Source of the DNA: Corinectria fuckeliana
Lineage: Eukaryota; Ascomycota; Sordariomycetes; Hypocreales; Nectriaceae
NCBI GenBank assembly: GCA_019137255.1
Contig: WPDH01000073.1
Span: 1 to 64,000 of the forward strand
Reading direction: 5' to 3'
Length of the DNA: 64,000 bases
The notes below the pieces were generated by a model. It ran no database searches, had not been told where the DNA came from, and saw nothing but the letters and a program-made list of their open reading frames with translations. Positions 32,991 to 44,087 of this stretch are shown in pieces (position 1 is the first letter of the stretch; each line of letters starts with the position of its first letter). The position numbers and the translations under genes were made by a program.

Positions 32991-35900
32991 ATGGCGCCCC
33001 TCGTCGACAACCCGCAGATCAAGCAGTCGGAACTGCTGCGCCCGCTGCCCTTCCACTTCCACGCCTACGTCTGGCCCTTCGCCATCGCCTGGCCCGTCTT
33101 CTTCCGCTACTACCTCTCCGAAGAGCTCTACGAGAAGCACATTGGCGCCCAGGAATGGACCTTTGTCTGGTGCGGCGCCATCTTCACCGTCCAGTCGCTG
33201 ATCTGGCTGAGCACCCACTGGAGCGTCAACCTCGAGGGCAAGCTCCGGGCCTACAAGGCCAAGGACGTCCAGGATGCCGAGCTGATCAAGATCATTCCCA
33301 TCGCCAACGCCGGATCCCCCGAGATTTGCAAGCTGGTTCGCGACAAGGTGCGAATTCCTCGTGAACCCTCAAACACCATGACATGGACTGACAATAGCCA
33401 TTACAGGCCGGCGGCAAGGTCAACCTCTCGTTCCTCTTCCAGAAGCGTCGCTTCCTTTACGACCCCGACACAAACACCTTTGCCACCCTCCAGTATGACA
33501 TCGACAAGGAGCCCAAGCCCTCCATCGGCCACTTCCAGTCCACCAGGGGAATCGTCAAGCAATCGGAGCTGTCGCGCATCGAGCAGCACTATGGTCCCAA
33601 CACCTTCGACATCCCCGTCCCCACCTTCACCGAGCTGTTCCAGGAGCACGCCGTCGCGCCCTTCTTCGTCTTCCAGATCTTCTGTGTCGGTCTGTGGATG
33701 CTCGACGAGTACTGGTACTACTCGCTCTTCACCCTGTTCATGCTTGTCGCCTTTGAGAGCACTGTCGTCTGGCAGCGCCAGCGCACCCTCGTTGAGTTCC
33801 GTGGCATGAGCATCAAGCCCTACGACATGTGGGCTTTCCGCCTGGGCAAGTGGACTGAGGTCCAAAGCGACCAGCTCCTCCCCGGCGACCTGGTCTCCGT
33901 TGGCCGCACCAAGGAAGACAGCGGTGTCGCATGCGATATGCTTCTTGTTGAGGGCACTGCCATTGTCAACGAGGCCATGCTTTCTGGTGAGAGTACTCCT
34001 CTTCTCAAGGACTCGGTCCAACTTCGCCCTGCCGATGCCCCGCTTGACACCGAGGGCCTGGACAAGAACTCTTTCCTCTGGGGTGGCACCAAGGTCCTGC
34101 AGGTTACCCACGGAAACCCTGACCTGGAGAAGCCCAAGCTGGCTTCTGGCGTCCCTACTCCTCCCGACAACGGCGCCATGGCTGTCGTCATCAAGACCGG
34201 ATTCGAGACTTCCCAGGGCAACCTCGTCCGAACCATGATCTACTCTACTGAACGTGTCTCGGCCAACAACGCCGAGGCCCTGTTCTTCATTCTGTTCCTC
34301 CTAATCTTCGCCATTGCTGCCTCTTGGTATGTCTGGGACGAGGGTGTCCGCAAGGACCGCAAGCGTTCCAAGCTCTTGCTGGACTGTGTCTTGATCGTCA
34401 CCAGCGTCGTTCCCCCAGAGCTGCCCATGGAGCTGAGTCTCGCCGTCAACACCAGCTTAGCTGCTCTGGCCAAGCTAGCCATCTTCTGCACTGAGCCTTT
34501 CCGCATCCCCTTTGCTGGCCGTGTCGACGTTGCCTGCTTCGACAAGACCGGTACCCTGACCGGCGAGGACCTGGTTGTCTTGGGTATTGCGGGCTTGGGC
34601 CTCGGCCATGCCGAGGTCAAGGACACCAAGGAGTCCGATGGCGCCCACTCTACCATCGTTCCCGTTATGGAAACAAGCATGGAAACCAAGCTAGTCCTGG
34701 CTACAGCTCACGCCCTGGTCAAGCTCGACGAGGGAGAGATTGTCGGTGACCCCATGGAAAAGGCGACTCTGAGCTCCCTCGGCTGGACCCTTGGCAAGAA
34801 TGATCTGCTCACGAGCACCAACAAGGCCGGCAGCACCCACGGCAACGTCCAGATCAAGCGACGCTTCCAATTCTCGTCTGCCCTTAAGCGACAGAGCTCC
34901 ATCGCCATGGTTCACGGTACTGACTCCAAGACTGGCCACAAGATCAAGGGCACCTTCGCTGGTGTCAAGGGTGCGCCCGAGACCATCCTCAAAATGCTTT
35001 CAGTCGTACCCGACGACTACGAGGAGACGTACAAGTACTTTACGCGCAAGGGCTCTCGTGTCCTCGCCCTGGCCTACAAGCAGCTTACTGTGGATTCCGA
35101 GCTCGGTTCAGGCAAGATCAATGACTTGAAGCGCGAAAAGGTCGAGTCCAACTTAACCTTTGCCGGTTTCCTCGTCCTGCACTGCCCTCTCAAGGATGAC
35201 GCCAAGGAGGCCGTTCAGATGCTGAACGAGAGCAGTCACCGCGTGGTCATGATTACCGGCGACAACCCTCTCACTGCCGTGCACGTCGCCCGTGAGGTCG
35301 AGATTGTGGATCGTGATGTTCTCATTCTGGACGCGCCCGAGGACAACAAGGGTGAGAGGCTAGTATGGAAGAGCGTCGACGACAAGGTCAGCATCGACGT
35401 CGACCCGACCAAGCCCCTCGACCCCGAGATTCTACAAACCAAGGACATCTGCGTCACCGGCTACGCCCTTGCCAAGTTCAAGGGCCAGGCTGCTTGGAAC
35501 TCCCTCCTCCGCCACACCTGGGTGTACGCCCGCGTGTCCCCCAAGCAGAAGGAAGACATCCTCCTCGGGCTCAAGGACATGGGCTACTACACTCTGATGG
35601 CCGGCGACGGCACCAACGACGTCGGCGCTCTCAAGCAGGCCCACATCGGCATCGCTCTCCTCAACGGAACCAAGGACGACCTCGTCCGCATCGCCGACCA
35701 CAGCCGCAACACCAAGATGAAGGAAATGTACCAGAAGCAGATCGACCTCATGAAGCGCTTCAACCAGCCCGCGCCCCCCGTCCCCGCCATGATCGCCCAC
35801 CTGTACCCTCCCGGCCCCGGCAACCCGCAGTTCGCCAAGGCCATCGAGCGCGAGGCCAAGAAGAAGGACATCACGCCCGACGAGTACGCCGCCCAGCAGG

Positions 35901-37054
35901 GCTTCTCGCTCGAGACCATCACGTCGCCCGGCGCCCAGAGCATCATCAACGCGCAGGACTCCCGCCAGGCCGAGGTCAACAAGAAGGCCGCCGGCTTCGC
36001 TGACAAGCTCGCCTCGGGCATGATGGAGGCCGAGATGGGAGACGACGAGCCGCCCACGCTCAAGCTGGGCGACGCCTCGGTCGCCGCGCCCTTCACCTCC
36101 AAGCTCCGCAACGTCATTGCCGTGCCCAACATCATCCGCCAGGGCCGCTGCACCCTCGTCGCCACCATCCAGATGTACAAGATCCTCGCCCTCAACTGTC
36201 TCATCAGCGCCTACTCCCTCTCCGTCCTCTACCTCGAGGGCATCAAGTTCGGTGACGCCCAGTACACCATCAGCGGCATGCTCATGTCCGTCTGCTTCCT
36301 CAGCATCTCCCGCGCCCGCGTCGTCGAGGGCCTGAGCAAGGAGCGTCCCCAGCCCAATATCTTCAACGTGTACATCATCGGATCCATCCTCGGCCAGTTT
36401 GCCGTCCACATTGTGACCCTCATCTACATCGCCCGACTCTGCGAGAGGCTCGAGCCGTAAGTATCCTCTCCCCCATCCTGATTTCGGACACCCAGCTAAC
36501 AGGCAGCCCCCAGTCGTTCCGGTGACGTCGACCTCGAGGCCGAGTTCACCCCCTCGCTGCTCAACTCCGCCGTCTACCTCCTCCAGCTCATCCAGCAGAT
36601 CTCCACCTTCGCCATCAACTACCAAGGCCGCCCCTTCCGCGAATCCCTCTCGGAGAACAAGGGCATGTACTACGGCATCGTCGGCGTGTCGGGCCTGTCC
36701 TTTGCCTGCGCCATGGAGCTCGTTCCCGAGATCAACCAGGGCATGAAGCTGGTGCCCTTCAGCCAGGAGTTCAAGACCAACATGACGGCCGTCATGGTCC
36801 TCGACTACGGCGTCTGCTACCTCATCGAGATCGTCCTCAAGAAGCTCTTCAGCGACTACCGCCCCCGCGACATCGCCGAGCGCCGCCCCGACCAGCTCGC
36901 CCGCGAGACGGAGCGCCGCCGCCTCGTGCAGGCCAAGCGCGAGGAGGAGGAGGACGCCAAGCGCCTGGAGAAGGTCGCCGAGTTCGAGCGCAAGGTCGAG
37001 GAGCGCCGGAGGAAGATTGAGGCCTGGAAGAACGGGTACCAACAACGGGCGTGA
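32991..37054 (+). CDS. SPF1: P5A-type ATPase, ER membrane helix dislocase, 1315 residues
   Basis: Exons are 32991-33347, 33407-36456 and 36514-37054 (introns 59 and 57 bp). P5A marks are plain: PPELPMELSLAVN in M4, the phosphorylation loop DKTGTLTGED with Asp near residue 497, the hinge GDGTNDVGALKQAHIG and a KGAPE nucleotide-domain motif. There are extra N-terminal membrane helices and about six C-terminal ones, ending in a long charged coiled-coil tail (EEEEDAKRLEKVAEFE). The family removes mistargeted tail-anchored and other moderately hydrophobic helices from the ER membrane and affects Mn and sterol balance. A Lys/Glu/Pro-rich insertion after the P domain makes it somewhat longer than yeast Spf1, as in other filamentous fungi. 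It is intact. Confidence 0.95.
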
Positions 37055-37621
37055 ACTTAAAGGGTGGGGGGGGGGGGGAGTGTGGTGGAATTTGACTGTG
37101 AATGGAAAAAGAGTCTGGGTTTTACGTTGGGACGGCTAGACTTGGGAAGTATTAGACGGACAAGCCAACATGTCTCTGTACTGGATTTTTTGTAGTGAGA
37201 TTGTATCAGTAGGAGTCCCGTTGGTGTGAGGGTGTACGATCACACTGGCTTTTTGATAGATGTCAGAACATGAGTCCCCTAGTAAATCGGTTAATATCTT
37301 AACCTCGATGTCTATCTAGTATAGCCAAGCGTGATGCTAAGGGACATACATATATCACAGCACTCACTGTCAGCCGATCACAGCATGTCAGAGCAAATGT
37401 ACGATTTTGTGATATTTTTTTCATTGCTATATGGTACAGAGACCCAATTCAAGTCTATGGCAAGTGGTAGAATAGTGGGCCAGGGTATCCTTCCTGTACG
37501 TTCCTATCCACAGAGGACAACCAGCCAAACCAATCGCGGTGGCGGCTCGTCCTTCATTTTCCCTCACCACATCTCTTTCTTCTACATCAAGTTTTACCAG
37601 GGCTCATTCAAGAGGGGAAAC
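37055..37621. other. Convergent 3' region between SPF1 and malate dehydrogenase
   Basis: Contains a G-rich run at 37063-37080 just after the SPF1 stop. No gene seen. Confidence 0.6.
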
Positions 37622-39029
37622 TTAGTTGCCGGGGTTCTCGGCAACGAACTTGACACCCTTCTCGATGTTCTTCTTGAGGTCGACCAGGGCCGCCTCGATG
37701 AGCTTCTCCTCGGCGGCATCGACCTTGCCAATGGGGTGAATCTTCTCAACACCATTGGGGCCGAGCTCGACCTTGCTGCTGAAGAAGGTGACACCCTGGT
37801 CCTTGTAGAGAGGGGACTCGACAAAGGATGGCTCGACAACACCCTTCTCGCCCTGGGAGGCGCGGAGGAGGGAGTCGGCCATGCGGGCACCGGCCATGGC
37901 CATGGAGAGAGTGGCAGAGCCAGCGCCATCCTTAGCCTTGACGACCTCGTCACCACCGAACTGGACACGCTTGAGGAGCTCGGCGTTGGAGCTCAGGTCG
38001 GGGTGGTTGCTCTGGGAGAAAAGAGGGACGATGGTGACACCGGAGTGGCCGCCGATGACGGTGACGTTCTCGTCCTTGGGGTCGGTGCCCTTGATCTCGG
38101 AGACGAAGCGGCTGGCGCGGACGACGTCGAGGGTGGTGACACCGAAGAGCTTCTTGGGGTTGTAGACACCCTTGGACTTGAAGATCTCGGCGCAGATGGG
38201 GACGGTGGAGTTGACGGGGTTGGCAATGACGAGGAGCTTGGCTTCGGGGGCAGACTCGGCAGCAGCCTTGGCGAGGTCACGGACGATGGAGGCGTTGGTG
38301 TTGAAGAGGTCGTCACGGGTCATGCCGGGCTTGCGGGGGACACCGGCGGGGATGAGGACAACCTCGGCGCCCTTGAGGGCAGCGGCGAGGCCGGAGGGGC
38401 TGGGCTCATATCCCTTGACAGAGGACTTGGTGTTGACGTGGGAGATGTCGGCGGCGACACCTGCGAAAAGGAGAGTTAGCGGGAAGTCGCTTTATCGTGG
38501 GTGATGCATGGTGGAAACGGAGACACGGCAGGGTTTGGTGCTTTGCCTGAGACGAGACCACTCATAGACACGCAGCATAGCAAAACACCATGCAGTACCG
38601 TCAAAGTCGCCTCGTCACGGATGCGTCAGCTGCAGAGACGGGCAAGGAACGTACCGGGTCCACCGCGGATGTCGTAGAGAGCGAGCTCAGTGACGCGGGG
38701 GTTGAGCTTGAGGAGGAGGGAGAGGGGCTGGCCGATACCGCCGGCGGCACCAAGGACGGTGACCTTGGACAGCTGTTGTCTGTGTTAGCGAGAGGCACAG
38801 TTTTGGGTTGTTGGATCGAATTGAGTGGTGTAGAGGGAGGTTGAAGATGCTGATTGCGGACCGGGCCGGTTCGGGGAACACAGAGAGACGAAGAAGCTCT
38901 CGTGAGAGGAGACAGAAGGGAAGCAAGCATGAGGGCAAGCATGAGGGTAAGCATGAGGGCAAGCGGGAGACTCACGTTGCGCGCCGAAACGGAGAAGGCG
39001 CGTCGCTGAAGCATGGAGGCGGCGAACAT
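37622..39029 (-). CDS. Mitochondrial malate dehydrogenase, 336 residues
   Basis: Exons are 39029-38976, 38772-38655 and 38460-37622, with long introns for this window (203 and 194 bp). The first exon is exactly the mitochondrial presequence (MFAASMLQRRAFSVSARN). The enzyme then starts with the NAD-binding VTVLGAAGGIGQPLSLLLK, followed by ADISHV-type sequence. The substrate-binding IPAGVPRKPGMTRDDLF carries the two Arg, then come ANPVNST and the catalytic His in IGGHSG. It converts malate and NAD to oxaloacetate in the TCA cycle and malate-aspartate shuttle. The first intron carries short tandem repeats. It is divergent from the RQT4-like gene. Confidence 0.95.
38924..38971 (-). repeat. 12-bp tandem repeat inside the first intron of malate dehydrogenase
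   Basis: Three near-perfect plus-strand units of CAAGCATGAGGG followed by a partial fourth, lying next to the donor site of the 203-bp intron. Confidence 0.85.
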
Positions 39030-40658
39030 CCTGACGGTTGCTTGTGTAGAGGAGAGGGAGACTTGGCGGGAGATGAGGTCAATTGGGAAGAGTGGGAGAG
39101 GCGGAAGGCACAAAATGAGGCTGGTGATGAGCAGTTTAAATACCGACCTGAGGAACAAAAAAAGCCACGGCAACCAGGGAAGGAGCGCCCACTTCCTTGC
39201 GGTTGCTTTGGAGGGGGACTCCGCTTCTCGCTTCTGGGGGACACTTGGAGCACCGCTATCCCCGAACAAGGCTAGCCTCTCCAAGCTGAGCGACGGAGCT
39301 TGCTCGGAATTTCGACAAAGACACGGAGCAACGGGAGGCCCAGGACGGTGAGAACCGGTCAATGAACGCAGACATGTACGGGAGACTCGGCATTTTCGTC
39401 AGTCTTCAACCGTAAATCGTCATAGGCATGGCATGGCATGGCATGAACATGATGGATTCGCCCTCCATTGAATCTCCATTGAATTGTGGGTGTGTGTTTG
39501 GCCCCCCGGGGCTGTCTCCGGGGATACGGCATCCGGAGGTTCTCGGTGAGGGCTTTGTCGGTTGCTGATGTCAAGATACCTCGTACTGCCGGATCCAGCG
39601 ACGAGGAAGCATTCTCTATCTAAGGCATCCTGGGATTCATTTAAGGAGAGTAAAGCTTTTCCTTTTTTCAAGATTTTTGAAAGATATGTAATCCCCGGCC
39701 ATTTTCATCGTCATTGTCATAGTCATCATCCATTGATGTCCTCCAAGTGCGCAGCCCAACACGGACAGACCTATCCTTTTCATACCACGTTCCCTCCTCC
39801 GGCTAGAACAAAGCTTCAAAACCCGGGGGTCCTAGTTAGCCGGATTATGTTCGGGGGTCAAGTCACGCAGCAGAGTTCTTACACGTTGTGGCGGCGTCAT
39901 ATCTGATTGTATTACATATTCACATGATAGCCATTGTCCATCACCGGTTGAGAACCAATTTAGCTCACCCCATCCTCCATCCATCCCTTCATCCGTCCAC
40001 AGGGAACAGCTGCCATGCTCTCCTACGTACATAGCACCTATCCCATCTCATCCCGTCGACCGCCTTGCCGCCCGCTGTTACCCCACGGGGCCCACTCGGC
40101 GGGTGTGCGTCCGAACGCCCATTGTTGGTGGGCACCTTCGGATGGAGACGGGATTGAATCCGGAATCATGTGGACGTGGCAGGTATTTCAACATGTACAC
40201 GCACGCATCTGCAAGATTTCATCACGTCGGAGTGTGGCAGACTAAGGATAACCCAAGGACCTAGCAAGATCTCGCATCTGACATTGTGTGTTTGCAGGCC
40301 TTACAACACCCTGCACTAGTAGATGCCCTCTCGACTTCCAGGATTCCCCATCTGGCTATTTCATCCTGGGTAGTCTACCTAGGTAGCAAACCTAGGTTTT
40401 GGAAGGTCACAAGTCCAATGAACCCCAACGTTTGCTTTTTCCAAGTTGTTTCGGCGAATGACTCAGATATGGCTCCAGGGTAGCCTCCTCGGAGGGGGCG
40501 GGGCCGCTTTTCTTGGTGGGGGACAGCTCTTGGAAGCTACATCCATCCCATGCATCATCCAGTCGACCAGCAAACATCAAGCGTCAGGGGACGACAGCAT
40601 AACAAACCTCTATATTACCTCCTCCTTTTCTCACCCCTTCCATCTCTAGACTTCCACC
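39030..40658. promoter_or_regulatory. Divergent promoter region, malate dehydrogenase and RQT4-like gene
   Basis: 1.6 kb without a recognised gene. It includes about four GGCAT units at 39425-39445 and C/G-rich runs near 39498-39520 that contain CCGGGG, the kind of core bound by CreA/CRE1-type repressors. That last point is only a motif match. Confidence 0.4.
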
Positions 40659-42245
40659 ATGTCAGTCTCGCAGCTCTCGAAGCTGTTGCCCTTGCCCGAT
40701 GACGAACTCCAGCAGGTCCTCGATTACGCCGCCATTCTCTCCAAGCCCGAGGCCGCCGAACATCTGAACAACCTCCTAGGCAGTTCCCCCCAAGCCGTCG
40801 AGTTTATCTCATCGTTTAACGCCCGACGACAAACTTCTCAGCCTGCTCCCTCTGGTCTCTCATTCAGCGCTGCGGCGGCGGCGGGGAGCGCATCCGACTC
40901 TGGGCCAGTGGACGCCGTCCCGAAGTCGAGACGACAGGGAAAGAAGACGAAGGCCGCAATCCACACTCCTCAGCCAAGAAAAGTGGGCGACTACGGTGTG
41001 CCTTCTGGCTCGACCTACAGCAAGAAGGACCAAAACCTGGACTACATCCCACAACGACCCAGCGCCCCGAGCAGCAACAATGTATCGAGATCCAACACCC
41101 CTAAACCCACACCGAAACCTGCCGCGAAACCGCCGCCCAAGCAGCATGCGTCAGCCGGCTACATGCTAGGAGATGGCCCCTCAAAGCCAAAGCCCAAGTC
41201 TAATCCTGTGTCGCGAAGCTCTACACCCAAGCCTAGCGGTACCGCCACCAAAATCTCGATTTCCGGAGGAATGCCCATGGCTGGGGCTTCGACGGCAATT
41301 GAGGATTTGGATGCCGCCATTCGAGCGCTCGAGATCAGCACGAACCCGAGTTTGGACAATGTGAAGGCGAGAAGGTGCAACTGCGTTGCTACAAGACATC
41401 CTCTACAGGGCGCGGCGCCCAACTGCCTCTCTTGCGGCAAGGTCATATGCATGAGGGAGGGTCTCGGACCATGCACTTTCTGCAACAGCCCTTTGCTAAG
41501 CCCAGACGACGTCCAAGCCATGGTTCGAGAGCTCAAGGACGAACGAGGGCGAGAGCGCATGGCCGCGGACCGGCAAGCCAATCGACGACCAGACGTTGCC
41601 AAGGCGCCCGCGCCCTTTACCCAACCGCGAGGTAACGACGGCCCGTCCCCAAACGAGGCGGAAGCCAAGGCCAGAGCACACCGAGACAAGCTCCTCAACT
41701 TCCAGGCGCAGAACGCCCAGCGAACAACGGTACGAGACGAGGCGGCCGACTTTGACGTCACCGGAGCCTTGACGGGAACGGGCAGCATGTGGGCCAGCCC
41801 CGAGGAGCGGGCGCGGGAGCTGAAGCGACAGCAGAAGATCCTGCGAGAGATGGAGTGGAACGCCCGGCCGGAGTACGAGAAGCGCACGCAGGTGCTGAGC
41901 ATCGATCTGGCCGGGGGCAAGGTGATGCGAAAGATGGCGGCAGTGGAACGGCCCGCGTCTCCCGAGGACGAGGACGTCGGTGTGCCTGTCCTGGCACCGA
42001 CGACGGGGAACAGAAATGCTGGCCGCAGCGGAGGAGCGTTCAGCGGGAATCCCTTGCTGGGCTCGCTCATTAAGCCGGTGTTTGACGCCAAGGGCAAGGG
42101 CGTCGAGACGGTGGGGCGGGAGGCCAGGAGGAAGAAGGGGTGGCAGCGGGTCCAGCATGATATAAATGACAATGAGGGGGTTATTCTTGACGGAGGAGTA
42201 TACGGACACTCTGAGAAGAAGGGAGATGAGCCAGAGTGTAGGTAG
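40659..42245 (+). CDS. C2HC5 (ASC-1/TRIP4-type) zinc-finger protein, RQT4-like, 528 residues
   Basis: A single exon from ATG 40659. Residues 1-60 form a helical N-terminus (LPDDELQQVLDYAAIL, EFISSFNARRQ). A long Pro/Ser/Lys-rich disordered stretch follows. Near residues 238-275 is the C2HC5 zinc finger: CNC, then HPLQGAAPNCLSCGKVIC, then GPCTFC. A charged helical region and a C-terminal DLAGGKVMRKM segment come after. This layout is that of human TRIP4/ASC-1 and of yeast Rqt4, a subunit of the ribosome quality-control trigger complex that splits collided ribosomes. No intron is needed. Function in this fungus is inferred from family. Confidence 0.85.
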   Translation: MSVSQLSKLLPLPDDELQQVLDYAAILSKPEAAEHLNNLLGSSPQAVEFISSFNARRQTSQPAPSGLSFSAAAAAGSASDSGPVDAVPKSRRQGKKTKAAIHTPQPRKVGDYGVPSGSTYSKKDQNLDYIPQRPSAPSSNNVSRSNTPKPTPKPAAKPPPKQHASAGYMLGDGPSKPKPKSNPVSRSSTPKPSGTATKISISGGMPMAGASTAIEDLDAAIRALEISTNPSLDNVKARRCNCVATRHPLQGAAPNCLSCGKVICMREGLGPCTFCNSPLLSPDDVQAMVRELKDERGRERMAADRQANRRPDVAKAPAPFTQPRGNDGPSPNEAEAKARAHRDKLLNFQAQNAQRTTVRDEAADFDVTGALTGTGSMWASPEERARELKRQQKILREMEWNARPEYEKRTQVLSIDLAGGKVMRKMAAVERPASPEDEDVGVPVLAPTTGNRNAGRSGGAFSGNPLLGSLIKPVFDAKGKGVETVGREARRKKGWQRVQHDINDNEGVILDGGVYGHSEKKGDEPECR

Positions 42246-43496
42246 ATGGGTGAAGGTGTAGACGGGTGTAAGTGGCTAGATATGTCACAGACGACTTTAG
42301 ACAACGATATCTGCTAATGGAAGCATTAAGCTTGAGTTAATTCTGGGCCTACACAGACCTACGAGATCTAGACTTGAAGTACAAGCATTATTCTAAGGGC
42401 ATTGAAGATTGGCCCCGCTAGTCAGGACCGTGGAAGTTGGGTGTTGCTAATCCTCAATCTTAGAGCACTTCAGTTAGGTAGTTGTGGTCAGCTCATGTCA
42501 AGACTCCGTGAGAACCTAAACTATAGTGTAATCTACCTGATAGAATGGCCCGATGGAATGAGCCAAGTCTAAAGGTCACCACTTCTTGGAGAAATCACTG
42601 AATGGTGAATGGTGGAGGTTTTGTTCAAAGTCAAGAGTCGGTTGATCCCGAGACCTTGGCAAGTGGCTTACCCTGCAGACTCACCATGAACAGGGGTACC
42701 GCGGTATAGCACGTGACTTCGTGTCATGGACGAGAGTCCACGAAGTACCACGTACCTGTAAGCGTTATTTTAGCCGGAGCCGTGCATGAGGGTGCGTCGT
42801 ATGCGGTGTGGGACGTGTGTTACTAGATTAGTGGGACGGGAAGGAGGGACGAATATGCCGCCTTCCCGCTGAAGATTGAATACGGATAACTAGATTAATC
42901 GGGACTTAGGTACCTATAATAAGCTCGATCTTTCTACTTATTATTCACGGAGAGAGGCGCACGTATCTATCTGCCTACTTATTTTCGCCTCATTCAGAAA
43001 TGCAACAGAGAGTAAATCATTGCGGGTGAGGGGGAAGAATGATGGACCAACTAACCCAGACTCGTCCCCTGGTCCGGTTCTGCAGCGTGTCTCCGTCGAG
43101 TTGCATCCTATCGCGCGCTCGCCATCGCCGAAGGGGCCCCAAAACTCTGCAAACGCCACGTTCGGCCGTTTGTTCAGGGGAAGCGAGCTTTCATCGAATA
43201 GAGACGTAGAGTGCCAATTGCTTAATCACGAGGCAGGAAAAAAAAACAATAATAATAGCAACAGTATCAATCTTTTGCGTATGGTGATGAGGATTTTTCT
43301 GTCCTAATTACTTCCATTCGTGGGAAATGCCCCATGTCCCCCCTTCAGGGCACGCGACCAGGGGCAGTCTACAGGGTCATAGAGGTACCTAGACCTAGTA
43401 GCCGAGCACTTCCAGGTTTTCCTCCAGATCCTGTCCCAGTGATATCCCCCAGCACTGAGTCAATTACAGCGCAGGGAGGACATGGAAGGTTTACGC

Positions 43497-43518
43497 GGGG
43501 GGAGGGGGGGAGGGGGGC
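43497..43518 (+). repeat. G-rich tract able to form a G-quadruplex
   Basis: Three runs of six or seven G separated by single A, with more G runs just downstream (GGAGGCTGGGG), on the non-template strand upstream of the WHI5-like gene. Confidence 0.7.
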
Positions 43519-43943
43519 CTGGAGGCTGGGGAACGATGGAAGTCAACACTCCATTTGAATGTCAACACCGCCAGACCTGCCCTGGAGGCTCGAAATACAG
43601 CGGGCTCGTTACAGCGGTGACAGCGCCCACCGGGCCCTGTGGATTGGCCGGCGCCGGGGCAGTCGCGGGGAGCACAGGTCGCGCGACCAGACCGCGTACT
43701 TACTTCGTACTAACGTAGTAAACCACCATCCACCGTTGCACCCGCCGCTGCTTGGCTGACGGTCCTTGTTCTTGGGTCTCGACTCGACTCGGACTTGGAC
43801 TTGGAAAACACCAACACCACAGCGAACAAGGGTCCGGCGAATCTCTCCCGACTCGACTCTCGCTCTGTCGCTCTGTCCCGCCTAGGGCTCGCCGTTGCTC
43901 ATTGCTGCCACTACCACCGGTTGAAACGCGCCTACGAATACAC

Positions 43944-43974
43944 GCAGGCAGGCAGACAGGCAGGCAGGCAGGCA
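43944..43974 (+). repeat. CAGG microsatellite
   Basis: About seven CAGG/CAGA units roughly 115 bp before the start of the WHI5-like gene, probably in its 5' leader. Confidence 0.85.
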
Positions 43975-44087
43975 CTCGCTCTACTACTCTCTGCGCTCTA
44001 CTCTACGCTCTGCTAGAAGACATCCAGCATCCAGCCGTGATTCTCGTCCGCCACTCCGCCCCTCCCGCCGGGCGCCGCGCCATCACC

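Larger units (their letters stand above)
42246..44087. promoter_or_regulatory. Long upstream region of the WHI5-like gene
   Basis: 1.8 kb without a recognised gene. It has a G-rich tract at 43497-43518 and a CAGG microsatellite at 43944-43974 close to the start codon, so the 5' leader is probably long. The rest is unremarkable. Confidence 0.5.

Noticed and set aside
35432..37045. 537-codon minus-strand frame opposite SPF1
   Set aside because: Antisense shadow rich in Leu/Val/Asp/Gly; SPF1 on the plus strand has all P-type ATPase motifs.
37331..38479. 382-codon plus-strand frame opposite malate dehydrogenase
   Set aside because: Antisense shadow of a strongly codon-biased gene.
39498..39520. 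CreA/CRE1-like sites upstream of malate dehydrogenase
   Set aside because: The six-base core is too common in GC-rich promoters to call as a site.
41159..42304. 381-codon minus-strand frame opposite the RQT4-like gene
   Set aside because: Ser/Arg-rich shadow; the zinc finger is on the plus strand.
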